Shown here piece after piece: positions 45,084-54,814 of a stretch of 64,000 nt of DNA; position 1 is the stretch's first letter; the number at the start of each line of letters is the position of its first letter. Position numbers and translations under genes: made by a program. The DNA lies in NCBI RefSeq assembly GCF_003014595.1, contig NZ_PYGK01000001.1, positions 864,820 to 928,819 of the forward strand, in the 5' to 3' direction. The notes beneath the pieces were generated by a model. The model was not told the origin of the DNA. It was given only the letters and a program-made list of their open reading frames with translations, and did not search any database. This DNA comes from Chitinophaga ginsengisoli (GTDB lineage: Bacteria > Bacteroidota > Bacteroidia > Chitinophagales > Chitinophagaceae).

Positions 45084-46223
45084 GTGATTTCCTACAATCT
45101 GTCCAAATATAGACTGGTAGCCCTTATTGTTGCACTTAGCATAAGTGGTTTTAGTACGTTTGCGAATACTTCTGAATCTCGCGAAGAGGAGAAGAAGGGT
45201 TTTGATGCCAAGGAAGTGCTTCTTGGTCACGTAAAGGACGCACATGACTGGCACCTGTTCAGCATGGGTGAAACACATGTTACTATTCCCCTGCCTGTTA
45301 TTATTTATAATAAGGATAAAGGAATTTCCGCCTTTTCATCTTCTGCTTTTCATCATGGCCATGAGTCGCATGATGGTTACCGCCTGTTAACCAAGCATTA
45401 CCGTGAGGAAAAAGGGCTGGAAGAGGCTAAATACCCCGATGGAAAGATCATTGCCGTAGACGCCAATGATAACCCTACTGGTGCAGCGATTTACGATTTC
45501 TCCATCACCAAGAATATTACTTCTATGATCCTGGCAGGTATCCTGCTGATCTGGCTGATGACCAGTGTAGCGAAAGCCTATACAACCAGAGGTTCAAAGA
45601 AAGCGCCGAAGGGTCTGCAGAGTCTCCTGGAACCGGTGATCATCTTTATCCGCGATGAGGTGGTAAAGCCAAACATCCCGGGTGGTAATGCAGAGCGTTA
45701 TGCTCCATTCATTCTGACTATCTTCTTCTTTATATTGATCAACAACCTGTTAGGATTGTTACCAGGTTCTGCTAACGTTACCGGCAACATTGCGGTTACC
45801 TTCGCCCTGGCCCTGATCAGTTTCATAGTAACCACGTTCAGTGCAAACAAGCATTTCTGGGCGCACACCCTGAACCCACCGGTTCCGGGATGGGTTAAGC
45901 CTATCTTGGTACCTGTTGAGATCATCGGTATCTTCACCAAGCCGGTTTCCCTGATGATACGACTTTTCGCTAATATCCTGGCGGGTCACATCATTATCCT
46001 GAGCATTATCTCCCTGGTATTTATCTTTGGTTCCCTGAACAAAGCAGCAGGTTATGGTTTCTTACCGATCACTGTAGTGTTCAACATCGTGATGATGATG
46101 CTGGAACTGCTGGTGGCTTTTATCCAGGCGTTCATCTTTGCTAATCTGACAGCGGTGTTCATCGGGCAGGGTATGGAAGTGCCTCATCATGATCATCATG
46201 ATGACGGTCACAAGCACCATTAA
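45084..46223 (+). CDS. atpB: F0F1 ATP synthase subunit a
   Basis: The membrane stator subunit that forms the proton half-channels next to the c-ring. Of 379 residues, the first ~150 are an exported extension with a signal-like helix (YRLVALIVALSISGFSTFA), typical of Bacteroidota but absent in E. coli. The canonical helices follow, with the essential arginine in SLMIRLFANILAGH and the LELLVAFIQAFIFANLTAVFIG C-terminal helix. The C-terminus is His-rich (PHHDHHDDGHKHH). The start is a GTG at 45084. First gene of the operon; no atpI or AtpZ-like gene precedes it. Confidence 0.95.
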   Translation: MISYNLSKYRLVALIVALSISGFSTFANTSESREEEKKGFDAKEVLLGHVKDAHDWHLFSMGETHVTIPLPVIIYNKDKGISAFSSSAFHHGHESHDGYRLLTKHYREEKGLEEAKYPDGKIIAVDANDNPTGAAIYDFSITKNITSMILAGILLIWLMTSVAKAYTTRGSKKAPKGLQSLLEPVIIFIRDEVVKPNIPGGNAERYAPFILTIFFFILINNLLGLLPGSANVTGNIAVTFALALISFIVTTFSANKHFWAHTLNPPVPGWVKPILVPVEIIGIFTKPVSLMIRLFANILAGHIIILSIISLVFIFGSLNKAAGYGFLPITVVFNIVMMMLELLVAFIQAFIFANLTAVFIGQGMEVPHHDHHDDGHKHH

Positions 46224-46232
46224 TTATTATAG

Positions 46233-46550
<318 letters not shown>

Positions 46551-46561
46551 GGCTAAACTTT

Positions 46562-46598
46562 TTACTGCATCCGGCGCACAGGGCAAAGGATGCAGTAA
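46562..46598 (+). other. Intergenic hairpin between atpE and atpF
   Basis: TTACTGCATCC (46562-46572) and GGATGCAGTAA (46588-46598) form a perfect 11-bp stem with a 15-nt loop and no T run. It may stabilise the atpE mRNA 3' end or partly stop transcription, favouring the high c-subunit copy number. Confidence 0.55.
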
Positions 46599-46666
46599 TG
46601 TTTTACAAAGGATGTGTATCGGATTGCTTATCAATCAAGTTGCGAACCAAATAAATATTCATAATC

Positions 46667-47161
46667 ATGGATCTGTTGCAGCCCGCGTTAGGCTTGTTTT
46701 TCATTTCATTACTCATATTCATTATTGTATTCCTTATCCTGAAGAAATTTGCGTGGAAACCAATTCTGTCCACGTTGAAAGAAAGGGAAACCTCTATCTC
46801 TGATGCCATCGCATCTGCAGAAAGAGTAAAGGAAGAAATGGCGCAGATGAAAGCTGAACATGAGCACGTACTGGCAGAAGCAAAAGCTGAGAGAAGTAAG
46901 ATTCTGAAGGAAGCAAAAGATGCTAAAGATCAGATCCTCAGCGAAGCGAAAGCACAGGCACAGCTGGAAGCTAAAAAGATCATCAGCGAAGCTTATACGG
47001 CTATCGACAACCAGAAAATGGCTGCTCTGACAGACGTTAAGAACCAGGTGGGTAAACTGGTAATCGAGGTAGCAGAAAAGGTGTTACGTAAAGAACTGTC
47101 TGACAAGACAGCTCAGGAAAGCTACATCAAAGAACTGGCTGGAGAAATCAAATTAAACTAA
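46667..47161 (+). CDS. atpF: F0F1 ATP synthase subunit b
   Basis: The 164-residue peripheral-stalk subunit. An N-terminal membrane helix (FFISLLIFIIVFLILKKFAW) is followed by a long charged helix with repeated Lys/Glu/Ala (about 40-140) that dimerises as a coiled coil and reaches the delta subunit. Normal length. It lies ~115 nt after atpE, past the hairpin. Confidence 0.94.
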   Translation: MDLLQPALGLFFISLLIFIIVFLILKKFAWKPILSTLKERETSISDAIASAERVKEEMAQMKAEHEHVLAEAKAERSKILKEAKDAKDQILSEAKAQAQLEAKKIISEAYTAIDNQKMAALTDVKNQVGKLVIEVAEKVLRKELSDKTAQESYIKELAGEIKLN

Positions 47162-47180
47162 AGAGATAGGCTGGCAAGCC

Positions 47181-47226
47181 GGAAGCTACAGGAGATAGAT
47201 AAACAATCTTTCCTCTGTAGCTTTCC
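47181..47226 (+). other. Intergenic hairpin between atpF and atpH
   Basis: GAAGCTACAG (47182-47191) pairs with CTGTAGCTTTC (about 47214-47224) around a ~22-nt loop, with a small bulge and no T run. A second mRNA hairpin in this operon. Confidence 0.45.
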
Positions 47227-47256
47227 CCTTGAAAGGCCCAAAGATATATAACTAAT

Positions 47257-47817
47257 ATGCAGAATCCCCGTTTAGCATCCCGGTATGCAAAATCTCTGGT
47301 AGATCTGGCCTCCGAAAAAGGTCAGCTGGAAGCGGTAAATGCCGACATGCTGTTCATGCAGCAGCTGTCTAAGACCAATCCGGACGTTGTTGTGCTGCTG
47401 AGAAGCCCTATCGTTAAGCCTGACAAGAAACAGCAGATCTTAGCTGCTATCTTTGAAGGCCGGATAAATGCCATCACTGCTGCTTTCGTAAAACTGCTGG
47501 TGGTAAAGGGAAGGGAAAGCAACCTGCCGGAAATTGCACAGGAGTTCAGTAAGCAGTACGATGTATTGAAAAACATCAGCAAAGTGAAGATCACCACCGC
47601 TGTTCCGCTGGACGCAGCAGTGCTGGATCTGATCAAGACTAAAGTACAGGCTGGCACAGATAAGCAGGTGAAGCTGGAAACAGCTGTAAATGCTGATCTG
47701 ATCGGTGGTTTTGTACTGGAAACTAATAACAACTTGTTTGATGCTTCCGTACTGCGCGATCTGAATGATATCAAAAAACAGTTTGCAGAGAACATTTACG
47801 TGCCTGCAATCAAATAA
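47257..47817 (+). CDS. atpH: F0F1 ATP synthase subunit delta
   Basis: The 186-residue subunit that joins the F1 head to the peripheral stalk. The N-terminal helical domain (NPRLASRYAKSLVDLASEKG) and the C-terminal end with the family's ADLIGGFVLE motif, the latter near residue 148, are clear. Standard length and position between b and alpha. Confidence 0.95.
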   Translation: MQNPRLASRYAKSLVDLASEKGQLEAVNADMLFMQQLSKTNPDVVVLLRSPIVKPDKKQQILAAIFEGRINAITAAFVKLLVVKGRESNLPEIAQEFSKQYDVLKNISKVKITTAVPLDAAVLDLIKTKVQAGTDKQVKLETAVNADLIGGFVLETNNNLFDASVLRDLNDIKKQFAENIYVPAIK

Positions 47818-47904
47818 AACAATTCACAGCAGCCGCTGCGTACACGCAAAGCTGTTGTCGTTATATTCAATCATTTTAACGACCTTTTATAAAAAGCATA
47901 CATT

Positions 47905-49482
47905 ATGGTGGAGATAAAACCTGATGAAATTTCGGCGATATTACGCCAGCAACTAAGCAACTTCAATGCTGCTGCCGACCTGGAAGAGGTAGGTACTGTA
48001 TTGCAGGTGGGAGACGGTATCGCTCGTATATATGGATTGAACAACGTTGGTTACGGAGAACTGGTGGAATTTGAAAATGGTGTAAAAGCCATCGCACTGA
48101 ACCTGGAAGAAGACAACGTAGGTGTGGTATTGATGGGTGAATCCGGGGAGATAAAAGAAGGTTATAAAGTACGCCGTACCGGTCAGATCGCTTCCATCAA
48201 AGTTGGTGAAGGCATGGTTGGCCGTGTTGTAAATACACTGGGTGCTGCCATCGACGGTAAAGGCCCTATCACTGGTGAACTGTATGAAATGCCACTGGAA
48301 CGTAAAGCTCCGGGCGTTCTGTTCCGTGAACCAGTAAAAGAACCACTGCAGACAGGTATCAAGGCGATCGATGCTATGATCCCTATCGGTCGTGGTCAGC
48401 GTGAGCTGGTGATTGGTGACCGTCAGACCGGTAAAACCGCTATCTGTATTGACACCATCATCAATCAGAAAGAATTCTTCGACGCTGGTAAACCAGTTTA
48501 TTGTATCTACGTAGCAGTAGGTCAGAAAGCATCTACCATTGCAGGTGTGATGAAAACCCTGCAGGAAGCAGGCGCTATGGCTTACACAACCATCGTTGCG
48601 GCTTCTGCTGCTGATCCTGCTCCACTGCAATTCTACGCTCCATTCGCTGGTGCTGCCATCGGTGAATTCTTCCGTGACACCGGTCGTCCTGCGCTGATCA
48701 TCTATGATGATCTGTCTAAACAGGCCGTTGCTTACCGTGAAGTATCCCTGCTGTTGCGTCGTCCTCCTGGCCGTGAGGCTTATCCTGGTGACGTATTCTA
48801 CCTGCACTCCCGCTTACTGGAACGTGCTGCGAAAGTGATCAGCAAGGATGAAATCGCTAAACAGATGAACGACCTGCCAGAGTCTATCAGACACCTGGTA
48901 AAAGGTGGTGGTTCCCTGACAGCGCTGCCTATCATCGAAACACAGGCTGGTGACGTATCTGCATACATCCCAACCAACGTGATCTCCATTACTGACGGTC
49001 AGATCTTCCTGGAATCCAATCTGTTCAACGCCGGTATCCGTCCTGCGATCAACGTGGGTATCTCTGTAAGCCGCGTAGGTGGTAACGCTCAGATCAAATC
49101 CATGAAGAAAGTAGCTGGTACCCTGAAACTGGATCAGGCGCAATACCGTGAGATGGAAGCATTCTCCAAATTCGGTGGTGACCTGGATGCTGCTACCAAA
49201 GTAGTACTGGATAAAGGTGCACGTAACGTGGAAATCCTGAAGCAGGCCCAGTTTGCTCCATACTCCGTAGAAAAACAGGTCGCTATGATCTACCTGGGTA
49301 CAAACGGTTTGCTGCGTGAAGTGCCTGTAAAGAATGTGAAAGCATTCGAAGAGGCTTTCCTGCATGAAATGGAAGTACGCCTGCCAGAAGTATTGGGCGA
49401 ATTCAAGAAGGGTAACCTGCCTGAAGATGGCCTGAAACGCATGGTAACACTGGTAAACGAACTGAAACCAAGATTCGCTTAA
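47905..49482 (+). CDS. atpA: F0F1 ATP synthase subunit alpha
   Basis: The 525-residue non-catalytic nucleotide-binding subunit of F1. The N-terminal beta-barrel (about 25-95, [11 protein letters not shown]), Walker [11 protein letters not shown] (about 171-180), the [17 protein letters not shown]alker B segment and the arginine-finger region [10 protein letters not shown] are present. The mRNA ends at a terminator 20 nt downstream. The gamma subunit (atpG), normally next, is not here; beta and epsilon are also absent from the window. Confidence 0.97.
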   Translation: MVEIKPDEISAILRQQLSNFNAAADLEEVGTVLQVGDGIARIYGLNNVGYGELVEFENGVKAIALNLEEDNVGVVLMGESGEIKEGYKVRRTGQIASIKVGEGMVGRVVNTLGAAIDGKGPITGELYEMPLERKAPGVLFREPVKEPLQTGIKAIDAMIPIGRGQRELVIGDRQTGKTAICIDTIINQKEFFDAGKPVYCIYVAVGQKASTIAGVMKTLQEAGAMAYTTIVAASAADPAPLQFYAPFAGAAIGEFFRDTGRPALIIYDDLSKQAVAYREVSLLLRRPPGREAYPGDVFYLHSRLLERAAKVISKDEIAKQMNDLPESIRHLVKGGGSLTALPIIETQAGDVSAYIPTNVISITDGQIFLESNLFNAGIRPAINVGISVSRVGGNAQIKSMKKVAGTLKLDQAQYREMEAFSKFGGDLDAATKVVLDKGARNVEILKQAQFAPYSVEKQVAMIYLGTNGLLREVPVKNVKAFEEAFLHEMEVRLPEVLGEFKKGNLPEDGLKRMVTLVNELKPRFA

Positions 49483-49503
49483 TCAGCATACATCTTTTTA
49501 TCA

Positions 49504-49534
49504 AGCTCACCGGTTTCGCCGGTGAGCTTTTTTA
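49504..49534 (+). terminator. Terminator of the ATP synthase operon
   Basis: AGCTCACCGG and CCGGTGAGCT form a perfect 10-bp stem around TTTCG, followed by a run of T. Confidence 0.9.
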
Positions 49535-49614
49535 TTCCCTATCTTTATATTCAATTCCTGCCGACAAATCCCCTGTTTTTACCGACAATCTTCCCCGCCT
49601 TTACCTTTTATGGA

Positions 49615-49645
49615 TTGAAAAGGGAGGAATGTACGAGTAGCTTTG
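49615..49645 (+). promoter_or_regulatory. Promoter of the TonB-dependent receptor gene
   Basis: TTG (49615-49617), 20 nt and TAGCTTTG (49638-49645) fit the Bacteroidota consensus. It lies 26 nt before the ATG at 49672 and excludes the earlier in-frame start at 49522. Confidence 0.6.
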
Positions 49646-49671
49646 TTCTGTTATTAAACATCAAATCCCCC

Positions 49672-51822
49672 ATGAAACAACTCAACCTGATTCTGTTTAC
49701 ACTATTCTTACCGGTCTGCATGATGGGACAGCAGCGAATCACCGGGAAGATCACCGATGGCAAGAAACGTCCTTTACAAGGTGTGAATGTTGCCATAAAA
49801 GATACCTATGACGGGGCTACCAGTGGTGCAGATGGCAGTTTCTCCTTTACCACCGATGTAAAAGGTGTACAGTATATTACTGCTACTTTACTGGGATATA
49901 CCACCCAGGAACAAAAAGTGTTCATTGATGGAACACTGGAGGTGAATATAATCATGCGTAATAATGTCAATGACCTGAAAGTCGTGACAATTACTGCCGG
50001 CAGTTTTGAAGCCAGTGATGAAGGAAAGACCACCGTACTGAAACCCCTGGATATTGTAACTACTGCAGGAGCAGGCGCTGATATCGTGAATGCATTGAAA
50101 ACATTACCAGGTACCCAACAGACAAATGATAGAGAAGGGCTGTTCGTACGTGGTGGCACCGGTTACGAAACACAAACCTATATAGATGGTATGCTGGTAC
50201 GTAATCCATTTTACTCAGGCCTTCCCGACCAACCCGGTCGCGGTCGTTTCTCCCCCTTCTTGTTTAAGGGTACGACCTTCAGCAGCGGTGGATATTCTGC
50301 CCAGTACGGTCAGGGGTTGTCTTCTGCGCTGATCCTGGAATCAACAGACCTGCCACAGCGTTCTTCTTATAGCCTGGGCGCCTCCGTGATTGGAGTGAGC
50401 GGAGGAATGGAAGAACTGTCAAAAGATAAAAAAGGCTCCTATGGTATCGAAGCAGATTATACCAACCTGGGACCTTATCTGAATGTGCTGAAGCCAAAAT
50501 ACAGGTTCAGCGCAAATCCTGAGATCATGGGTGCCTCTGCCAATTTCAGGAGGAAGACTTCCAAAACCGGTATGCTGAAATTTTATGGATATGCCAATAA
50601 GACCCATATGGGTACTGTTCGTCCCAGCCTGGAACATCCTGGTTATGAGGAACAGTTTGAGCTGAAGAACCAAAACATCTACACCAACCTGATATATAAA
50701 GAAAGCCTGGGTAACGACTGGAAATTCAACGCCGGACTATCCTATAGTACGAATGTTGATAAGATAGACCTGGATACCCTGAATAAAAGCACGCCGGCAA
50801 AAGTGAAGAACCAGTCGGAACTGGGACAGGTGAAAGCAATGCTGACCAAAGGACTGGGACAATATTCCATGCTACGTTTCGGAGGAGAATACCAGTATAG
50901 TGTGGAGAAATCAGCCTTCAACAACTGGCCGGCAAACTATGTAGACAACTATACTGCGGGATTCGTGGAAAGTGATATCTATGTTACTCCGAGGTTGGTA
51001 GGTCGCTTTGGCGGCAGGGTGGAATATTCTTCCGTACTGGATAAGGCGAATATAGCTCCCCGTGTATCATTGGCTTATAAACTGACAGGTTTAAGCCAGG
51101 TATCTCTTGCCTACGGTGATTTTTACGAGAAACCGGAACAACAGTATCTCCGTTTTAAACCTGATCTGGGTTATATGAAGGCAACACATTATATCGCCAC
51201 TTACCAGTGGGTAGCCAAACACTATACACTACGAGTGGAAGCCTTTTACAAGAAATATCACGATCTGGTTAAAACCAGCCCTGATACGACCACCTCAGGA
51301 ACAGGTTATGCAAAAGGTATCGAGTTGTTCTGGCGCGATCGTAAAACAATTAAAAACACGGATTACTGGATCTCTTATTCCTACCTGGATACAAAGCGTA
51401 ATTACCTGAACTACCCTTTCGAGGTACAGCCTGATTTTGCTGCGAAACATACCTTCAGCGTGGTGTATAAATATACTATCCCTGCTATTTCCACCAACCT
51501 GGGTATCACATACAGTTTCTCAACAGGAAGGCCTTATTACAATCCTAATCTGCCGGATAGTAAGTTCATGTCAGAAAAAACTATGACTTATAATTCCATC
51601 GGATTAAGCGCCAGCTATCTGACATCCATCCGCAAGGCGTTCACCATATTTGTGCTATCAGTATCGAATGCACCGAACTTCAAACAAGTATATGGTTATC
51701 GATATTCCTCAGATAAATTGCGCAGGCAAGAGGTAGTGCCTAATATTCCCCGGTTCATTTACCTTGGTATGTTCATGAACTTCGGAATAGACAGAAGGCA
51801 GGATGTGATCAATAATCTATAA
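49672..51822 (+). CDS. TonB-dependent receptor with carboxypeptidase-like N-domain
   Basis: A 716-residue outer-membrane receptor for energised uptake of an unknown ligand. After the signal peptide (ending MMGQ) comes a carboxypeptidase-regulatory-like domain (about 22-105, ITGKITDGKKRPLQGVNVAI), then the plug (about 130-230, LFVRGGTGYETQTYIDGMLV) and a beta-barrel to the C-terminus. No adjacent SusD-like gene is present, so it is not a typical SusCD glycan pair; metal or siderophore uptake is as likely. A small TPR-like periplasmic protein follows. Confidence 0.9.
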   Translation: MKQLNLILFTLFLPVCMMGQQRITGKITDGKKRPLQGVNVAIKDTYDGATSGADGSFSFTTDVKGVQYITATLLGYTTQEQKVFIDGTLEVNIIMRNNVNDLKVVTITAGSFEASDEGKTTVLKPLDIVTTAGAGADIVNALKTLPGTQQTNDREGLFVRGGTGYETQTYIDGMLVRNPFYSGLPDQPGRGRFSPFLFKGTTFSSGGYSAQYGQGLSSALILESTDLPQRSSYSLGASVIGVSGGMEELSKDKKGSYGIEADYTNLGPYLNVLKPKYRFSANPEIMGASANFRRKTSKTGMLKFYGYANKTHMGTVRPSLEHPGYEEQFELKNQNIYTNLIYKESLGNDWKFNAGLSYSTNVDKIDLDTLNKSTPAKVKNQSELGQVKAMLTKGLGQYSMLRFGGEYQYSVEKSAFNNWPANYVDNYTAGFVESDIYVTPRLVGRFGGRVEYSSVLDKANIAPRVSLAYKLTGLSQVSLAYGDFYEKPEQQYLRFKPDLGYMKATHYIATYQWVAKHYTLRVEAFYKKYHDLVKTSPDTTTSGTGYAKGIELFWRDRKTIKNTDYWISYSYLDTKRNYLNYPFEVQPDFAAKHTFSVVYKYTIPAISTNLGITYSFSTGRPYYNPNLPDSKFMSEKTMTYNSIGLSASYLTSIRKAFTIFVLSVSNAPNFKQVYGYRYSSDKLRRQEVVPNIPRFIYLGMFMNFGIDRRQDVINNL

Positions 51823-51882
51823 TCTATAGCCCATTCTAAAACCGTTATATAAAACCACAATTAACACTTAAACACTTTTACA

Positions 51883-52530
51883 ATGAAGCGTATTTTGTTT
51901 TCCATTTGTCTGTTCGTTGGCCTGGCATCAGTATCCATGGCGCAGAGTGCTCAATACGAGAGCGTGATGACCAAAAATGTTACAATGCTGGATGACTCCG
52001 CGAATTTTAACCCCGACAGATTACTTGAAATCGGCAACACCTTTGAACGTATCGCCGCCGCAGAAAAAACACAGTGGTTGCCTTTTTACTATGCAAGTTA
52101 TTGTTATGTAATGAGTGCGCTGATGCAGCGGGATAATGACAAAGTAGATGACCTGGCAGATAAGGCAGCAGTAAACATTGAGCAGGCGGAGGCCATCAGT
52201 CCTAAAAACGATGAGATCAATTGTATCAAATCGCTGGTAGCTACTTCCCGTATCCGTGTAGATCCACCTACCAGAGGTATGAAATATGGTATGGAATCAG
52301 CCGAGTTATTAGCACAGGCCAACCAGATCAACCAGGAGAATCCAAGAGTGTATATGTTGCAGGGACAATCCCTGTTCTATACACCAGAGCAGTTCGGAGG
52401 TAGCAAGACCGAAGCAAAGAAAAAATTCCAAACTGCCCTGGAAAAATTCAGCGCATTTAAGCCTGCCAGTGCTATCGCGCCTCATTGGGGTGAAGCATAT
52501 ACAAAAGGGTTGTTGGCACAGATAAAATAA
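51883..52530 (+). CDS. Periplasmic TPR-like hypothetical protein
   Basis: A 215-residue exported protein; signal peptide MKRILFSICLFVGLASVSMAQ. The rest is alpha-helical with TPR-like spacing (LQGQSLFYTPEQFGGSKTEAKK near residue 155-180). I do not recognise a specific family. It is 60 nt after the TonB-dependent receptor on the same strand, with a strong terminator after it, so the two form a transcription unit; it may assist that receptor. Confidence 0.7.
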   Translation: MKRILFSICLFVGLASVSMAQSAQYESVMTKNVTMLDDSANFNPDRLLEIGNTFERIAAAEKTQWLPFYYASYCYVMSALMQRDNDKVDDLADKAAVNIEQAEAISPKNDEINCIKSLVATSRIRVDPPTRGMKYGMESAELLAQANQINQENPRVYMLQGQSLFYTPEQFGGSKTEAKKKFQTALEKFSAFKPASAIAPHWGEAYTKGLLAQIK

Positions 52531-52554
52531 CAGACCGGAAATCAGGCATCATGA

Positions 52555-52601
52555 GCCAGGAATTAATGGGAATTATCTTCCCGTTAATTCCTGGCTTTTT
52601 C
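52555..52601 (+). terminator. Terminator after the TonB receptor unit
   Basis: GCCAGGAATTAA and TTAATTCCTGGC pair, with an inner GGGAA/TTCCC stem, followed by TTTTT. Confidence 0.9.
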
Positions 52602-52708
52602 TATTGGTGCCAACATCCTGCAATACGGTATCAGTTGTTGGGGGTATCTTTAATAAGACGTGTTAACAAATTAACGCTGTCATCTGTTAACCTTGAAAAG
52701 TATATTCC

Positions 52709-53560
52709 ATGAAAACTGGTGGTGTCAACAAGCTGAGCGTTGCGTCCACTTCTGCACTGGTACTGACCTATGTCAAAAGTTTGTATGAAGAAGGACTGGG
52801 AAGAGAATATCTCGCCCATATTGATTTTAGTCAGGTAAAGAATCTGGCAGATGAATTGAGCCGAATTACGCCCTTATTCCGCGAAGCGTTATTATTAAGA
52901 AAAAGAATGATCAGGTACCTGATCAAACAATTGATGATTCAACATCCCCGGCAGCAGGTGTGCATACTGGCAGCCGGATTGGATCCTCTCGCCCTGCAGC
53001 TGACGGAATATTTCCCTGAGCAGCAGTTAGCAAGTATTTACGAAGTAGATAGTGCCAACATGCGGGAGAAACAGGAAATATATGCCGCTATTTCCTTCCA
53101 TGATGAAAGATTACATACGTTGCAGGCCGATATTAATAATACTCATCAGCTGATGAGTACATTGATCGATGCGGGTTATGATCCGCAACAACCAGCGTTG
53201 ATTATATTTGAAGGCATTATTCATTATATTTCTGAGGAACAGTTTCTGAGCATCATGCGGAATTTCTGTTCAAGAACGAAAACGAATGCCGTGATCATGG
53301 ATTACATGGTGCATGCGGAAGGATTGCCGGTTGGTTCATCTACAAAGGCAGAAGAGATGCTGGATACAATGGAAAGTTACATAGGTAGCCGTTTACAACA
53401 GTTCAGCCGCAAAAAGATACAGAATCTGTTATCACTGCTGGAGGCTGACCAGTTGGATGTATATGACATGCAAGCAGCGGAATATGTGCTTAATGGACAG
53501 AATAAGGTTTATAGGGGCGAGCGGAAAGGCTTACTGGAAATTATCTCCTTTCATATCTGA
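52709..53560 (+). CDS. Leucine carboxyl methyltransferase-like SAM methyltransferase
   Basis: A 283-residue SAM-dependent methyltransferase of the LCMT/PPM1 family. The SAM-binding motif I is VCILAAGLDPLALQL (AAGLD, about residues 87-95), followed by the acidic IYEVDSANMREKQ (motif II), an ADINN (motif for the adenine loop) and EGIIHYISEEQFLSIM (the characteristic family motif). Members in bacteria methylate small metabolites, some in polyketide routes; the substrate here is unknown. It stands alone between two terminators. Confidence 0.82.
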   Translation: MKTGGVNKLSVASTSALVLTYVKSLYEEGLGREYLAHIDFSQVKNLADELSRITPLFREALLLRKRMIRYLIKQLMIQHPRQQVCILAAGLDPLALQLTEYFPEQQLASIYEVDSANMREKQEIYAAISFHDERLHTLQADINNTHQLMSTLIDAGYDPQQPALIIFEGIIHYISEEQFLSIMRNFCSRTKTNAVIMDYMVHAEGLPVGSSTKAEEMLDTMESYIGSRLQQFSRKKIQNLLSLLEADQLDVYDMQAAEYVLNGQNKVYRGERKGLLEIISFHI

Positions 53561-53566
53561 ATCTGA

Positions 53567-53618
53567 TTGTAAAAAGAAAGGGAGTGCTGTGTAAACGGCA
53601 CTCCCTTTCTTTTTACAA
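53567..53618. terminator. Bidirectional terminator, 21-bp perfect stem
   Basis: The 21 bases at 53567-53587 and 53598-53618 are perfect inverted repeats around a 10-nt loop, and A and T runs at both ends suit termination of the methyltransferase gene and of the convergent pdxA. Confidence 0.9.
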
Positions 53619-53627
53619 TTTTATAAT

Positions 53628-54701
53628 TTAAGCTAACTTTTCTGAAACCAGCTCTATTTTCTTCAGAGGATTGCTGGTATTCTCCGCATATGTTTCTCTT
53701 TTTTCCAGGATGTCCAGGCAGGTAAAAATGGCCTGACGGAAAGAGTCAGCATCTGCCAGGTTTTTACCTGCGATGTCAAATGCGGTACCATGATCAGGAG
53801 ATGTACGCACAATAGGCAGGCCGGCTGTATAGTTAATACCACTACCGGTTGCCAGTGATTTGAATGGGATCAGGCCCTGATCGTGATACATGGCCAGTAC
53901 ACCATCGAACTGGCTGTGCATCTGACGGGCAAAAAAAGCATCGGCACTGTAGGGGCCGAAAGCAAGGATACCATTGGTTTTCGCCTGCTGGATAGCGGGA
54001 TTGATCTCCTGGATCTCTTCCTGCCCTATCAGGCCATCATCTCCCGCATGAGGATTTAGGCCAAGTACAGCGATACGGGGCTTATCGATCCCGAAATCCT
54101 TGATCAGGCTATCCTTCATCATCTGCAGCTTGGCCAGTATATTTTCCTTTGTTACATATTTGGAAACCTCTGCTACCGGTACATGTTCGGTAAGCAGGCC
54201 TACCCGCATATTGTCAGCCGTCATGAACATGAGCACATCTTTTGCCTCGAAAGCATCCCGCAGGTAGGGAGTATGGCCGGTGTAATTAAATTGTTCGCTC
54301 TGGATATTCTTTTTATGGATAGGAGCGGTGATCAGGCCCTGAATGTGACCTTCTTTCAAACACTCAATGGCTGCTGCCAGAGAGCGGGCTGCATATTTAC
54401 CGCCTACTTCATTCAGAATACCAGGGGTGATCTGTACTTCTTCCTCCCAACAGTTGAACACGTTCACCTGTTTATGGTTCAGACGGGTGAAGTCTTTCAG
54501 GCTCTGGTAATTGAAGTTGTTTTCATTCATCAGCTTCCGGTAGAAGTTGATAGTTTTATTGGAAGCAAATATCACCGGGGTGCAAAACTCCAGCATTCTG
54601 TTGTCTGCAAAGGTTTTGATGATGATCTCTGCGCCGATACTGTTGATATCGCCGACAGTAATGCCGATTACCGGTTTATTTGTATGGGTGTTGCTACTCA
54701 T
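53628..54701 (-). CDS. pdxA: 4-hydroxythreonine-4-phosphate dehydrogenase
   Basis: Catalyses the NAD-dependent oxidation of 4-phosphohydroxy-L-threonine in the DXP-dependent pyridoxal 5'-phosphate pathway. The 357 residues begin PVIGITVGDINSIGAE, typical of PdxA, and include the metal-binding histidines in YTGHTPYLRD, LGLNPHAGDDG and MYHDQGLIPFK. The ATG at 54701 is chosen because it matches the family start; the reading frame is open 41 residues further up, but that part overlaps the divergent rsmA and its promoter. Fully divergent from rsmA. Confidence 0.95.
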   Translation of the reverse strand: MSSNTHTNKPVIGITVGDINSIGAEIIIKTFADNRMLEFCTPVIFASNKTINFYRKLMNENNFNYQSLKDFTRLNHKQVNVFNCWEEEVQITPGILNEVGGKYAARSLAAAIECLKEGHIQGLITAPIHKKNIQSEQFNYTGHTPYLRDAFEAKDVLMFMTADNMRVGLLTEHVPVAEVSKYVTKENILAKLQMMKDSLIKDFGIDKPRIAVLGLNPHAGDDGLIGQEEIQEINPAIQQAKTNGILAFGPYSADAFFARQMHSQFDGVLAMYHDQGLIPFKSLATGSGINYTAGLPIVRTSPDHGTAFDIAGKNLADADSFRQAIFTCLDILEKRETYAENTSNPLKKIELVSEKLA

Positions 54702-54721
54702 GTTAATTTGAGAATAATGGG

Positions 54722-54729
54722 CAAATATA
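54722..54729 (-). promoter_or_regulatory. -7 box of pdxA
   Basis: TATATTTG on the minus strand, 20 nt before the pdxA start, inside the 113-bp gap shared with the divergent rsmA. Confidence 0.5.
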
Positions 54730-54796
54730 AGAATAATAGCCGGGAAGCTGTACAGGCAGCACCCCGGTATCTTGCAGCATTGCGCTAAGTTTTCCT

Positions 54797-54804
54797 TAAT
54801 TTTG
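54797..54804 (+). promoter_or_regulatory. -7 box of rsmA
   Basis: TAATTTTG ends 10 nt before the rsmA ATG; a TTG at 54772-54774 is 22 nt upstream of the box. Confidence 0.5.
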
Positions 54805-54814
54805 CAGGCTAACC

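Noticed and set aside
49522..49671. Longer N-terminus for the TonB-dependent receptor
   Set aside because: The promoter lies inside this stretch and the extension overlaps the atpA terminator; the signal peptide begins at 49672.
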